Positions 48,046 to 59,862 of a DNA stretch of 64,000 bases are shown piece by piece. The stretch is from Pseudomonas bharatica CSV86 (GTDB lineage: Bacteria > Pseudomonadota > Gammaproteobacteria > Pseudomonadales > Pseudomonadaceae). The stretch lies in contig NZ_AMWJ02000001.1 of NCBI RefSeq assembly GCF_000319305.2, forward strand, positions 2,023,001 to 2,087,000, read 5' to 3'. Numbering within the stretch: position 1 is the stretch's first letter; each line of letters begins with the position of its first letter. The translations under genes and the position numbers were made by a program. The notes beneath the pieces are model-generated. The model did no database searches and had not been told where the DNA came from. It worked only from the letters and a program-made list of their open reading frames with translations.

Positions 48046-48887
48046 GGATGTTCTCCCTGAAGACGTTGCAAACCCCGGCCAAGCTGCTGGGTGGCGAGCA
48101 CGACGCCGGCCACCACCAGCCCCGGCAGGGTGGTGTACCACCAGGCGGCGACCATGTAGTTGCGCCCTTCGGCAATCAACAGGCCCCATTCCGGTTGCGG
48201 CGGCGGGGCGCCAAAGCCAAGGAAACTGAGGGCCGAGACCGCCAGCACCGCGCTGGCGAACTCCAGTGCCGCCAGGGCGAGCAACGGCCCGGCGGCATGG
48301 GGCAGTACATGCCGGCAAAGATTGGTCCAGGAACCAACGCCGACCACCTGGGCGGCTTCGACGAAGACCCGGCTGCGCCAGCGCAGGACTTCGCCCCGGG
48401 CCAGCCGGGCGAACACCGCCACCGACGACAGCCCCACCGCGATGGCGATCTCCAGCGTGCCGAAACCCAGGGCGGTGACGATGGCCATGGCCAGCAGCAG
48501 GGCCGGAATCGCCATCAGCACCTCCACCAGCACCGCCAGGACGCGGTCGGCCGCGCCACCGAACCAGCCTGCGATGCCGCCGAGCAAGGTTCCGGCCAGC
48601 AGGGCGATAACCACCGCAATGGCCGTGGCCTGCAACGACAGTGCTGCACCGTATACGCAACGGGCATACAGGTCGCGGCCCAGATGGTCGGTGCCGAACC
48701 AGTGCTGCGCCGAGGGCGCGCGCAGGGTCTGGGTGGGGTCGGCCAGCAACGGATCGAGGCTGGTGAACAGCCCGGGAAAGAACGCCAAGCCCAGCAGAAG
48801 CACGAACAGCACCAGGCTCAGCGCTACTGGCAAGCCAGGCCGGTAGCGCCACGCAGGCAAGGAGGAAATGGCGGGGTGCAGGATCAT
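48042..48887 (-). CDS. Dipeptide/nickel-type ABC permease (DppC-like)
   Basis: 281-residue inner-membrane permease of the DppC class. An N-terminal helix (ALSLVLFVLLLGLAFFPGLF) is followed by HWFGTDHLGRDLYARCVYGA, the classic DppC/OppC segment, then several helices and the coupling motif EAAQVVGVGSWTNLCRHVLPH. The end contains LSFLGFGAPPPQPEWGLLIAEGRNYM, another diagnostic stretch. Overlaps its neighbours by four bases on each side, so all transport genes are co-translated. Confidence 0.93.
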   Translation of the reverse strand: MILHPAISSLPAWRYRPGLPVALSLVLFVLLLGLAFFPGLFTSLDPLLADPTQTLRAPSAQHWFGTDHLGRDLYARCVYGAALSLQATAIAVVIALLAGTLLGGIAGWFGGAADRVLAVLVEVLMAIPALLLAMAIVTALGFGTLEIAIAVGLSSVAVFARLARGEVLRWRSRVFVEAAQVVGVGSWTNLCRHVLPHAAGPLLALAALEFASAVLAVSALSFLGFGAPPPQPEWGLLIAEGRNYMVAAWWYTTLPGLVVAGVVLATQQLGRGLQRLQGEHP

Positions 48888-49828
48888 GGTCGGCTCCCTT
48901 GGCGAATGCGTGGGTCCAGCAACGGGTAGAGCAGGTCGGTGAGCAGGTTGGTCAGCACATAGAGGGCCGCGGCCAGCAGCACCACGCCCTGGACCACGGC
49001 GATGTCCTGGCTGGCCACCGCCGCCTGGGCCAGGCGGCCCACGCCGTCACGGGAGAACACCGTCTCGGTGACCACCGCACCGGCCAGCAGATTGCCCAGC
49101 AGGGTGCCGGTCAGGCTGAGCAGGGGGATCGAGGCGTTATGCAGGATATGCCGCCACAGCAACGACCAGCGCCCGACCCCCTTGCTGCGCAGGGCCTGGA
49201 CGAAGGGCTGCTGGCTGACGCTGGCGATGGAACGACCGAGCACCTGGGCGATCATCGCGGCGCAGGGCAGGGCCAGGGTGACAGCCGGCAGCACCAGGCT
49301 GGCGAGACCGTGATCGCCCATCGCCGGCAACCAGTGCAGGCGGAAGGAGAACAGTTGCAGCAACAGCAGGCCAACCCAAAAGGTTGGCAGCGATACCACC
49401 AGCGCCGGCGCATTGTGCAGCGCCGCCTGCAGCGGGCGCCGGCGCACCTGGTGGGCCGCCAGGGCCACGCCGATGCCCAGCGGCACGGCGATCAGCAGTG
49501 CGGCAAAGGCCAGGGCCAGGGTTGCCGGAAGGGCTGCGGCCAGGGCCGCCGCGACCGGCTTGCCAGTCTGCAGCGATACGCCAAGGTCCAGGTGCAGCAA
49601 CCGCCACAGGGCGCCGCCGTACTGCTGCCAGAGACTGCCGTCGAGGTGATAGCGAGCCCGCAGTTCGGCGACCTGTGCCGGATCCGCCGTGCCCGGTTCG
49701 CCGCCCTGGGCGAGCAGGATGCCGACCGGATCGCCCGGCAGCGCATAAAGAATGGCGAACGACAGGCTGAAGGCCGCCCACAGCACCAGCAGGGCCTGGG
49801 CCAGACGCCAGAATGCAGAGGTGTGCAT
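48884..49828 (-). CDS. Dipeptide/nickel-type ABC permease (DppB-like)
   Basis: 314-residue inner-membrane permease of the DppB class with about six helices. The N-terminal LVLWAAFSLSFAILYALPGDPVG and YHLDGSLWQQYGGALWRLLHLDLGVSL are typical, as is the coupling loop PFVQALRSKGVGRWSLLWRHIL and the final AALYVLTNLLTDLLYPLLDPRIR. ATG at 49828 overlaps the end of the binding-protein gene region by design (stop at 49831, two bases away). Works with the DppC-like permease and dual ATPase. Confidence 0.93.
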   Translation of the reverse strand: MHTSAFWRLAQALLVLWAAFSLSFAILYALPGDPVGILLAQGGEPGTADPAQVAELRARYHLDGSLWQQYGGALWRLLHLDLGVSLQTGKPVAAALAAALPATLALAFAALLIAVPLGIGVALAAHQVRRRPLQAALHNAPALVVSLPTFWVGLLLLQLFSFRLHWLPAMGDHGLASLVLPAVTLALPCAAMIAQVLGRSIASVSQQPFVQALRSKGVGRWSLLWRHILHNASIPLLSLTGTLLGNLLAGAVVTETVFSRDGVGRLAQAAVASQDIAVVQGVVLLAAALYVLTNLLTDLLYPLLDPRIRQGSRP

Positions 49829-49830
49829 GC

Positions 49831-51426
49831 TCAGTGGCCTCCCGGTTGTGCCAGCCAGGTGTCGTAGAACTGCAGGCGCGTCGAGGCCTCGTAGTGCAGG
49901 CCGTGCACCACGTCGCGGAAGGCGGTGACGGTGGCCATTTCCACCAGCGGAAGCACATGGCCCAGGTCCAGCAATTCGGCGCTGGCCTGCTGGATCAGCG
50001 CGCCGCGTTTCTGCCCATCGAGGCTGGCCGCCGAGTCGAGCAGCAGCCGGTCGAGCGGCAGCGGTGCGCGAACGTTGACGTTGCGTCCCGGAGACAGGAA
50101 TACCGTGCGCAGTACGTCCGGATCGGCGCGGGTCAGGTTGAAGAACCACAGGCTGTAGTCGAGGGAGGTCTGTTGCAGGCTGACCTGGCCGATGGTGGAT
50201 TTGTTCAGGCGCAACTCGACGCCGATCTTGCGCAGTTGTTGCTGTACCAGCTCCAGCACCGGGGTGGTGGCCTGCCAGTAGTCGAGGGTGAAGCCCAGGC
50301 GCTTGCCGTCGCGCTGGCGCCAGCCATCGGCACCCTTGCGCCAGCCGGCGTCATCCAGCAGCTTTTCCGCGCCCGCCGGATCGTAGGCCAGATGACTGCT
50401 CAGGTCCTGGTAATACGGCGTGCTGCTCGCCAGTACCGAGGTCGCCGGCTTCTGGTAACGGGAAATCACGCCCTGGAACTGGCTGCGGTCGATGGCCTTG
50501 TTCAGCGCCTGGCGCACTGCCAGCTCATCCAGTGGCGCCCGCGAGACATTCGGCGTCAGGCTGAAGACGATGCCCGGGTTGGGGCGGTTGATCGAGGGCA
50601 CGCCCTGGGCTTGCAGCACCGCTTCGTCCTGCACCGGCACACTGGTGTTCACGTCGATCTGCCCGGACAGCAGGCTGCCCAGGCGTACGCCGGACTCGGG
50701 GAGGATATGGAACTCGATGGCGTCCAGCCAGGCGCGGCCCTGATGCTGGGCAATCGAAGACGGCCAGCGGTAGTCGGGGCGGGCTTCGATGCGCACCAGC
50801 CTGTTGTGCTCGAAGCTTTTCACCGTGAACGGCCCGGAGCCCACCAGGGCGCCCTGGCAGCGCTCCTCGGCATTGCGTTTCAAGGTGTCGAGGGAAAACA
50901 GCCCGAGGCTCATGGTGGAACTGGCCTGGAGGAACTGGGCGTTGGGTTGCTTGAAGGTGACGCGTACGCTCGACGGGCCGGTGACCTCCACCGATTCAAG
51001 GCCCGCCAGGTAGGTCCCGGCCAGTTGCGCGCGTGCGCCAAGCGCGACGATCGCCTCGAAATTGGCCTTCACCGCCGCCGCATCCAGCGGGCTGCCATCG
51101 GCGAAGGTCACGCCTTCGCGCAGGTGGAAATCGAACTGTCGCGAGTCCTCGCTGACTTCCCAGCGCTCGGCCAGCCAGGGCAGGATCTCGGCGCTTTGCG
51201 GGTCCTGGTCGGTAAGCGAGTCCACCAGTTGCCGGCCCACGTTGAGCGCGGTGTTGTTGCCGGCCTGCTGCGGATCGATGCAGTTCGGGTCGCCGTCGAA
51301 GGCCACGCGCAGTACACCGCCAGTCTGCGGCTGCGCCGGGGTGCCGGTGGCGGCCGTTTGCTCGGGCTTGCCGTCGCAGCCGGCCAGGGCCACGGCGATG
51401 GCCAGGATTGCCAGGGGTCGAATCAT
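49831..51426 (-). CDS. Periplasmic lipoprotein binding protein, peptide/nickel ABC family
   Basis: 531-residue solute-binding protein of the SBP_bac_5 family. The signal peptide LAILAIAVALAGC has a lipobox with Cys17. Hallmarks are VLRVAFDGDPNCIDPQQ, DSLTDQDPQSAEILPWLAERWEVSED, YDFHLREGVTF-like FDFHLREGVTFADGSPLDAAAV and the long alpha-beta lobes after. A motif ACQGALVGSGPF-like ERCQGALVGSGPFTVKSFE is also typical. Family members bind peptides, nickel, opines or glutathione; given the monooxygenase genes beside it, an organosulfur compound is a fair guess but unproven. Confidence 0.92.
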   Translation of the reverse strand: MIRPLAILAIAVALAGCDGKPEQTAATGTPAQPQTGGVLRVAFDGDPNCIDPQQAGNNTALNVGRQLVDSLTDQDPQSAEILPWLAERWEVSEDSRQFDFHLREGVTFADGSPLDAAAVKANFEAIVALGARAQLAGTYLAGLESVEVTGPSSVRVTFKQPNAQFLQASSTMSLGLFSLDTLKRNAEERCQGALVGSGPFTVKSFEHNRLVRIEARPDYRWPSSIAQHQGRAWLDAIEFHILPESGVRLGSLLSGQIDVNTSVPVQDEAVLQAQGVPSINRPNPGIVFSLTPNVSRAPLDELAVRQALNKAIDRSQFQGVISRYQKPATSVLASSTPYYQDLSSHLAYDPAGAEKLLDDAGWRKGADGWRQRDGKRLGFTLDYWQATTPVLELVQQQLRKIGVELRLNKSTIGQVSLQQTSLDYSLWFFNLTRADPDVLRTVFLSPGRNVNVRAPLPLDRLLLDSAASLDGQKRGALIQQASAELLDLGHVLPLVEMATVTAFRDVVHGLHYEASTRLQFYDTWLAQPGGH

Positions 51427-51435
51427 GGGCGCTCC

Positions 51436-52755
51436 TCAGAAAAACCGGTTGGTGCGGTAGGGCAGGCCGAGGTTTTCCCGCAGCGTGGTACCGGCATATT
51501 CGCGCTGGAACAGGCCACGGCGTTGCAGCTCGGGGACCACACAGTCGACGAAATCGTCGATGGCCGAGTGCAGGCCGCTGAACATGATGTTGAAGCCGTC
51601 GGCGGCACCTGCTTCGTACCAGGCATGCAGGTCATCGGCGATGCTTTCCGGGGTGCCGATCAGGATCCGATGGCCGCCGGAGGTGAGCTGGTTGAATAGC
51701 TGGCGCACGGTCGGGCGCTCGCGGCGGATCAGGTCGAACACCAGCTTCTGCCGGCTCTGGTGGGTGTTGGTGGTGAAATGCTCCGGTGGCAATGGCACCA
51801 CTTCGTCGAAGGGCAGTTCGGACAGGTCGTAGCCGAGGCTGACGAACTTCGAAATCGAGCTGAGGAAGGCCTTCGGCTCCAGCAGTTCCTGCTGGCGGTC
51901 GTATTTGGCCTGGGCTTCGGCGAGGGTTTTGCCGACTACCGGGGACACGCCGGGAAGGATCTTCAGCTCATTGGCGCCACGTCCGAAAGCAGCGGCCGCG
52001 GCCTTGGTTTCCTGGTAGAAGGCGCGCCCCTGCTCGATGGTGTGCTGGGCAGTGAAGATCAGTTCGCCGACCCGCGCCGCCAGGCGCTTGCCCGCCACCG
52101 AGGCGCCGGCCTGGGCCACCACCGGATGGCCCTGGGGCGAGCGCGATACGTTGAGCGGGCCGCGGACCTGGAAGTGCTCGCCCTGGTGGTCGAGCACGTG
52201 CAGCTTGTCGATGTCCAGCCAGGTACCGCTGGCCTTGTCCTGGATAAAGGCGTCGTCGGCCCAGCTGTCCCACAGGCCGCTGACCACGTCGTAGAACTCC
52301 TCGGCGCGGGCATAGCGGTCGTCATGCTCGACATGCTCCTGGCGATTGAAGTTCTCGCCGCCGCCCAGGGAGGTGACCAGGTTCCAGCCGGCCCGGCCAC
52401 CGCTCAGGTGGTCCAGCGCAGCGTACTTGCGCGCCACGTTGTAGGGCTCGTTGTAGGTGGTGCTGGCGGTGGCGATCAGGCCGATATGACGGGTGCTGGC
52501 GGCCAGCGCCGGGGCCAGGATCAGCGGGTCCCAGCGCACGCTGTTGGGCCCGCGTTGCAGGGCCAGGTCGAGCTTGACGTCGAGGGTGTCGTTGAAGAAC
52601 AGCGAATGGAAGCGCCCGGCCTCCAGCTTGCGCGCGATGTACTGGTAGTGCTCCAGGCTGCGGAAGGTATCCAGCGGCGCCTCCGGCAGGCGCCAGGCGC
52701 TGCCGCTGAGGGTGCCGGGGATGAAGGCGCCGAGTACGAACTGGCCTTGGCTCAT
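51436..52755 (-). CDS. NtaA/DszA-family FMNH2-dependent monooxygenase
   Basis: 439-residue luciferase-like flavin monooxygenase of the NtaA/SnaA/DszA class. Family features: FNDTLDVKLD, WDPLILAPALAASTRHIGLIATASTTYNEPYNVARKYAALDHLSGGRAGWNLVTS, then the HFQVRGPLNVSRSPQGHPVVAQAG block. Two close ATGs exist; 52755 (MSQGQF) is chosen because AGGAG lies seven bases before it, whereas it touches the other. Requires a flavin reductase; none is in this operon, but sfnE at 2 kb could serve. Members cleave C-N or C-S bonds or oxidise sulfones. Substrate unknown. Confidence 0.9.
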   Translation of the reverse strand: MSQGQFVLGAFIPGTLSGSAWRLPEAPLDTFRSLEHYQYIARKLEAGRFHSLFFNDTLDVKLDLALQRGPNSVRWDPLILAPALAASTRHIGLIATASTTYNEPYNVARKYAALDHLSGGRAGWNLVTSLGGGENFNRQEHVEHDDRYARAEEFYDVVSGLWDSWADDAFIQDKASGTWLDIDKLHVLDHQGEHFQVRGPLNVSRSPQGHPVVAQAGASVAGKRLAARVGELIFTAQHTIEQGRAFYQETKAAAAAFGRGANELKILPGVSPVVGKTLAEAQAKYDRQQELLEPKAFLSSISKFVSLGYDLSELPFDEVVPLPPEHFTTNTHQSRQKLVFDLIRRERPTVRQLFNQLTSGGHRILIGTPESIADDLHAWYEAGAADGFNIMFSGLHSAIDDFVDCVVPELQRRGLFQREYAGTTLRENLGLPYRTNRFF

Positions 52756-52768
52756 GAACATTCTCCTG

Positions 52769-52792
52769 GCGCCCGCCGAACGAGGCGGGCGC
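52769..52792 (-). other. Intercistronic hairpin before the monooxygenase gene
   Basis: Stem GCGCCCGCC / GGCGGGCGC with a 6-base loop between the TonB receptor stop and the monooxygenase ribosome site, immediately before AGGAG. It may protect or separate the two parts of the message. Confidence 0.55.
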
Positions 52793-52805
52793 TCGATCGT
52801 TGGGG

Positions 52806-55243
<2,438 letters not shown>

Positions 55244-55404
55244 GACGGTTCCTAAGGGTTCGATTGGCAGTCAGGCCCTGGATGTGCGATCGAACGGGCT
55301 CTCATAGGTTGTTTCACGTTTTCCAGGCATGGCCGGGCCTGCGGGAGGTCCATTGCTCCCGTGGTTCGGCGTGCCTGTGTCTCGTCCGGCGCGCGCCGGT
55401 ACGC

Positions 55405-56391
55405 TTATGCCGCGGCGGATCCCTGGCCGCTGAGCAATGAACTGAAGCGGCGGTCCCAGAAGTCGCGGACCGTCACCGGTTGGCGCAGCAGGCCGCTGTC
55501 ATGGAACAGGTCGGCGATGCGCTGCTGCGCGGCGATGTCCTCGTCGCTGACCGGGAGCAGGCGGCATGGCCGCTGGCGCTGGTCGAACTGTTGCAGGTAG
55601 AGCGACCGGGAGATCCCGGTCAGGGCTTCGTTGCGCGCGGCCCAGGCGTCGGGATTGCGCTCCACCCAGTCCCAGGTGGCGCGTTCGCGTTCGAGGAAGT
55701 CGGCGATCTGTGCCTGCTTGCCCGGTTGCGCCAACACCTTGGCGCTGGTGGCGATCAGGTAATTGCCGCACTGGTAGCGGCTGGCATCGGCCAGCAGTTC
55801 GCCGTCCATTTGCGTCAAGGCCTGGAGCGCCCCGATGCCGCCGGCGACGATGGCGTCGAGATGGCCGTTCTGAAACGCGATCAGCGCATCGCGCGCCGGC
55901 ATCGCCCGGGCCTGGATATCGTCAAGGGTGAGGCCGTTGTGGCGTAGCAGGTTGAGCACCAGGTAGTGGGTGTCGGTGGCGCGTACGAAACTGATGCGTT
56001 TGCCCTTGAGGTCGGTGATCGAGCGGATGCCGCTGCCGCGCTTGACGATCACGCCGCTACGGTTCTGCTCGCCCTGGTAGCTGGCGATCAGCACCAGCGG
56101 GTTGCCGGCGGCGCTGGCGAACAACGGCAGCACCGGGCTCATGAAGGCGTAGTCGAGGCTGGCGCTGGCGAACGCCTCGAGCACCATGGCACCGCCGGGG
56201 ATGTCCACCCATTCCACCGGATAGGGCGTGGCGGCCTGCCCGGCATCGCCGAGAAAGCTTGCGGCCTGGCCCTTGTAGCGCCAGACCCGCAGTGCCTTCG
56301 GGGTGTTCGCCAGCGCCGGAGCCATGCCTGCGGCGAGGCCGAGCAGGGCGCTGTGCTGGATGAAGCGGCGGCGGTGAAGGTCGATGTTCAT
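55405..56391 (-). CDS. NMT1/SsuA-like substrate-binding protein
   Basis: 328-residue periplasmic binding protein of the NMT1/THI5-like, sulfonate/taurine type. A twin-arginine-like signal (RRRFIQHSALLGLAAGMAPALA) leads to the binding domain: SASLDYAFMSPVLPLFASAAG, RGSGIRSITDLKGKRISFVRATDTHYLVL, DALIAFQNGHLDAIVAGG. Usually such proteins are encoded with a permease and an ATPase of the SsuBC kind; none is present here, so it may be served by another transporter or act as a sensor. It follows the class II aldolase by three bases. The family is clear; the ligand is not. Confidence 0.85.
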   Translation of the reverse strand: MNIDLHRRRFIQHSALLGLAAGMAPALANTPKALRVWRYKGQAASFLGDAGQAATPYPVEWVDIPGGAMVLEAFASASLDYAFMSPVLPLFASAAGNPLVLIASYQGEQNRSGVIVKRGSGIRSITDLKGKRISFVRATDTHYLVLNLLRHNGLTLDDIQARAMPARDALIAFQNGHLDAIVAGGIGALQALTQMDGELLADASRYQCGNYLIATSAKVLAQPGKQAQIADFLERERATWDWVERNPDAWAARNEALTGISRSLYLQQFDQRQRPCRLLPVSDEDIAAQQRIADLFHDSGLLRQPVTVRDFWDRRFSSLLSGQGSAAA

Positions 56392-56394
56392 GGC

Positions 56395-57186
56395 TCAGTC
56401 CAGCAGGTCGGGTTGTTGCTGGACGATGCGGTCCCACAGCGGCAGGAAGTTCAGCCAGCCGAACAGCTCGCGCTGTGCCGCATCGAAGCTGTCCTCGCCC
56501 ACCTGCGGAATGCGCGGTTGGCCGGCGGCATACGCCAGCAGATGAGCGCGGGCGGTGTCGTCGGCGAGGATAAAGCGCCACGCCGCGCTTTCCACGGTCT
56601 GGCCGGTGGTCCACAGGCCGTGGTTCTGCCAGACCAGCAGGTTGTTGTCGGCGAAGGTCTCGACGAAGGCCTGGGCCACCAGGTCGCGATCGGCGCTGCC
56701 CAGGGCATGGCGGTCGAACAGTACCTGCTCGCCGACGAAGGCCGAGGACTCGGCGGTGATCGGCTGGAACAACTGGCCCAGGGACGACCACACCCGGCCA
56801 TGGAAACCATGCAGATGGGCGATGCCGACCACCTCCGGACGGGCCTTCTGCAACTCGTAGTGCAGTTCCAGGGCGCTGGTGTTGAGCAGGCCGTCGCCTT
56901 CCACTACCTGGCCCTGGCCGTTGACCCGCAGCAGATGGCTGGTGCGGATCTGCGAGAACGGCACGCCCAGCGGGTTGATCCAGTAATGGTCGGTCTCGAT
57001 CGGGTCGCGGGCGGTGAAATGCCCGGCCAGGCCGACCTCGAAGCCCAGCTCGGCGAACAGCCGATAGGACGCAGCGAGTCGCTGCTTGCGGTGCAGGCGT
57101 TCGGCGTGAAGATCGGCGTGGGTGGTCGGGGCGCTCAGTTGCAGGCGATGGTTGTGGTTCGGCAGGCGGGTAATGCTATGGCTCAT
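56395..57186 (-). CDS. Class II aldolase/adducin family protein
   Basis: 263-residue class II aldolase-like enzyme, zinc-dependent. The metal-binding HLHGFHGRVW and the later NHGLW with preceding NNLLVW, and the N-terminal HFTARDPIETDHYWINP with GVPFSQI, mark the family. Start 57186 (MSHSITRL) is chosen over a GTG at 57225; both lack strong ribosome sites. It heads a leftward gene run that includes the binding protein, TonB receptor, monooxygenase and ABC importer. Members cleave or epimerise sugar phosphates or related hydroxy acids; the actual reaction here is unknown. Confidence 0.85.
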   Translation of the reverse strand: MSHSITRLPNHNHRLQLSAPTTHADLHAERLHRKQRLAASYRLFAELGFEVGLAGHFTARDPIETDHYWINPLGVPFSQIRTSHLLRVNGQGQVVEGDGLLNTSALELHYELQKARPEVVGIAHLHGFHGRVWSSLGQLFQPITAESSAFVGEQVLFDRHALGSADRDLVAQAFVETFADNNLLVWQNHGLWTTGQTVESAAWRFILADDTARAHLLAYAAGQPRIPQVGEDSFDAAQRELFGWLNFLPLWDRIVQQQPDLLD

Positions 57187-57269
57187 CGGGGCGTACTCGC
57201 AGGTGGATGAATCGGGCGCCTCCACCGTGCGAGGGGTCGGGTCTGGAGGGACTGTAGCAAGGGGGAAGG

Positions 57270-57358
57270 GAAGGGAAGAAATACTGTTTTGATCTATTTT
57301 TATTATTATTTTTCAGAATAAAAAATCAGATGAATATTTAATTATTGCATTTTTAGAA
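57270..57358 (-). promoter_or_regulatory. AT-rich promoter island upstream of the aldolase gene
   Basis: About 90 bases of very high AT content (runs such as TATTTTTATTATTATTTTT) in GC-rich DNA, directly upstream of a leftward gene set and beside a REP pair. Likely promoter and activator-binding region; I cannot define -35/-10 boxes with confidence. Confidence 0.45.
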
Positions 57359-57359
57359 A

Positions 57360-57428
57360 GGGCCTCATCGCTGGCAAGCCAGCTCCCACACGACCCCTGT
57401 GGGAGCTGGCTTGCCAGCGATGAGGCCC
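57360..57428. repeat. REP pair, near-perfect palindrome
   Basis: Inverted REP units with arms GGCCTCATCGCTGGCAAGCC… and the exact complement, 8-base spacer CGACCCCT. It separates the stop of the second monooxygenase gene from the promoter of the aldolase gene set and may end the upstream transcript. Confidence 0.92.
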
Positions 57429-57434
57429 TCAAAA

Positions 57435-58762
57435 TCAGGCTACGTCAGCCGCCTTCACACTATTCCTGTTCACCGGCACCACCAGTCCCAGGTGGTCCCT
57501 CAAGGTCCGACCCGCATAGTCCTCCCTGAACAACCCACGCTCGCGCAGGATCGGTAGCACTTCGTCGGTAAAGCGCGCAAACGCCGCCGGCGCGCCGACG
57601 TGCACGTTGAATCCGTCCACCGCGCCTTCCTTGAACCAGCGTTCGATTTCGTCGGCCACCGTCCGCGCCGACCCGGCGAAGCCGGTAAAGGGCCGGGCGA
57701 ACCTGAGTGCTGTCTCGCGCAGGGTAAGGCCCTGTTCGCGCGCGACCCGCTTGATCTTCTCGGCATGTCCGCGATAGCCATTGCTGCCCAGGTCACCCAG
57801 CTCCGGGAACGGCTCATCCAGCGGGTACTGGCTGAAGTCGTGGTAATTGAACGGCCGCCCCAGTTGCACCAGCGCCTTGTTCAGGTCCAGCTCGCCATGC
57901 CTGGCCTTGAGGATCGCCTGCGCCTCTTCATCGGTATCGGCAATGATCGGCGTGATCCCCGGGAACACCAGTACCTGCGCCGGATCGCGCCCGGCCTGCG
58001 CCGCCCGGCGCTTGATGTCGGCGTAGTACTCGCGGGCATCGTCGAAGTTGTCGACCCCGGCGAAGATCCCTTCGGCAATGTGCGCGGCCAGCCCTCGACC
58101 GGACTCCGACACCCCGGCCTGGAAAATCACCGGCTGGCCCTGGGCCGAGCGCGAGATGTTCAGCGGCCCGGCGACCGAGAAGAACTCGCCGCGATGGTCC
58201 AGTCGATGCTGCTTGGCCGGATCGAGGAAGCGCTTGCTGGCCCGATCCCGGGGAAGGCATCGTCCTCGTAGGAGTCCCATAGCCCCTGGACCACCGCCAC
58301 ATGCTCATGGGCGCGGCGATAGCGCTCGCCGTGGTCGATATGCTGCTCGCGGCCGAAATTGCCGGCGGCGCCTTCCAGTCCGGTGGTCACCACGTTCCAG
58401 CCGGCACGGCCATGGCTGATGTGGTCCAGCGAGGCGAACTGGCGGGCGACGTTGAAGGGTTCGGTGTAGGAGGTGGTCAGGGTCGCCACCAGGCCGATCC
58501 TGTCCGTGGCGCCGGCCAGCGCGGAGAGCAAGGTCAGCGGCTCCAGGCGATTGAGGAAGTGCGGCGCCGAGTCCGGGGTAATGTAGGGGCTGTCGACGAT
58601 GAAGACGAAGTCGAACTTCGCCGCTTCGGCCGCCCGGGCCTGCTGCTTGTACCAGTCGATATCGATGCTCGCGTTGCCGGGAATGCTCGGGTTCAGCCAT
58701 TCCTGCTGATCGGTGCCGACACCGGTGAGGATCGCGCCAAGGTGCAATTGCCGTGTGCTCAT
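57435..58762 (-). CDS. Second NtaA/DszA-family flavin monooxygenase (one apparent frameshift)
   Basis: About 442 residues, same family as the 51.4-kb monooxygenase but clearly diverged. Features: [66 protein letters not shown], and after repair [29 protein letters not shown], with [14 protein letters not shown] near the end. A deletion in GGGG at 58250-58253 breaks the frame; one added base gives [17 protein letters not shown]. The start at 58762 has AGGAG seven bases upstream. It follows the peroxiredoxin gene by 34 bases. Substrate unknown; needs an FMN reductase. Confidence 0.9.
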
Positions 58763-58796
58763 GCTGCAACTCCTGTAGTTGGTGAAGAAGAAGGGT

Positions 58797-59489
58797 TCAG
58801 GCCCAGGCGTGGCGGACCACCAGGCCGTCGGCATCGAGGGCGGTATCCACCGCGTCGATGATCGGCTGGGCTTCGCTGCGCACCAGCCAGTCGGGGCTGA
58901 CCTCGGCGAATTGCACCCGGCGATCACGGCCGATCACCACCACCGTGGGCTGCGGCAGTTCCCAGGTGCCAGTGCCGGTAACGGCGCCGATGCTGTTGCC
59001 CTTGGCCAGGGCGGCCTGGCGCGAGGCTTCGTCGAAGCTGTAGAGCACGCCGAAGCGGCGGCCGAGCCGGTTGTCCGGGTCGCTGGCGACCTGCAGGGCC
59101 AAGCGGTGCTTGTCGCGGATTTCCACCAGGCGCTCCGGCACCTGCGGGCTGATCGCGACCAGCGGCACGCCGCGACGCTGCAGGGCCGGTTGCAGGTTTC
59201 GCTCGTAGTAGGGAATGGCGATATTGCAGGCCGGACAACCAGCGAAGCGGAAGAACACCAGCACGGCAGGGCCGTTTTCCAGCAATTGGTCGAGGGTCAG
59301 GGAGCCACCTTCGACCTTCAGCAGTTCGAAGGGCTCGACGAGGTCGCCGGCCTTGATGAAGCGCTGCGGATCGGCTTCGTCCACCAGGCGCTGGCGCTGG
59401 TCGATGTTGACCTTGAGGGCTTCCGGGGCCCAGGTGCGCACGCGTTCGGCATGCAGTTCGGCAAGCAGGTGATTGAGGGATTCACTCAT
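58797..59489 (-). CDS. AhpC/TSA-like peroxiredoxin
   Basis: 230-residue thioredoxin-fold protein of the AhpC/TSA family. The active site is [20 protein letters not shown], a CPAC pair rather than the single PxxxT-x-x-C of classical peroxiredoxins, so it may act as a thiol reductase. Other segments: [40 protein letters not shown] and [19 protein letters not shown]. The start at 59489 overlaps the ferredoxin end by eight bases. Peroxiredoxin-like proteins are common in sulfur-starvation gene sets; the role here could be protection or electron transfer. Confidence 0.88.
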   Translation of the reverse strand: MSESLNHLLAELHAERVRTWAPEALKVNIDQRQRLVDEADPQRFIKAGDLVEPFELLKVEGGSLTLDQLLENGPAVLVFFRFAGCPACNIAIPYYERNLQPALQRRGVPLVAISPQVPERLVEIRDKHRLALQVASDPDNRLGRRFGVLYSFDEASRQAALAKGNSIGAVTGTGTWELPQPTVVVIGRDRRVQFAEVSPDWLVRSEAQPIIDAVDTALDADGLVVRHAWA

Positions 59490-59862
59490 GGCGTGGTCCT
59501 GTGTCGGGGGAAGGGGTGGCCAGCTCCCGGGCGAGCGCGAAGATGTGCTCCATGCGCCAGTGCTGGTTGTTGTAGCGCGGGTCGTTGGCGAACTCGTCCC
59601 AGCCGGAATCGCGGCGATATTGGCCAGGCAGGTTGCTGGCCAGGACCTGCGCGGGGTCGAGGCTGACCGGGTGTTCGCAGTCGGGGTGTACGTAGAGCGC
59701 ATCGCTGGCGCAGTACAGCTCGCACATGAAGCAGGTCTGGCAGGCACCCTGGTTGGCGATGCGCGGTTTGCCGTCGCTGCCGAGGGCGAGGACGTTGGTG
59801 GGGCAGACGCTGATGCATTGGCTGCAGCCGCTGCAGCGGTCGCTGAAGATCAGTTCGATCAT
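59482..59862 (-). CDS. Ferredoxin with two 4Fe-4S clusters, AprB-like
   Basis: 126-residue iron-sulfur protein. Two ligand sets are visible: CSGCSQCISVCP at residues 10-21 and CQTCFMCELYC at 42-52, each of the CxxCxxCxxxC type. A tail of about 65 residues follows (YRRDSGWDEFANDPRYNNQHW). Its ATG overlaps the flavoprotein stop as ATGA, so it is the electron partner of that subunit, much as AprB is for AprA. The start at 59862 has GGAG upstream. Confidence 0.9.
   Translation of the reverse strand: MIELIFSDRCSGCSQCISVCPTNVLALGSDGKPRIANQGACQTCFMCELYCASDALYVHPDCEHPVSLDPAQVLASNLPGQYRRDSGWDEFANDPRYNNQHWRMEHIFALARELATPSPDTGPRHE

Noticed and set aside
48046..48852. Longer ABC ATPase starting at 48852
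   Set aside because: The extension overlaps the DppC-like permease in another frame and has no domain; the ATGA overlap at 48045 gives the true start.
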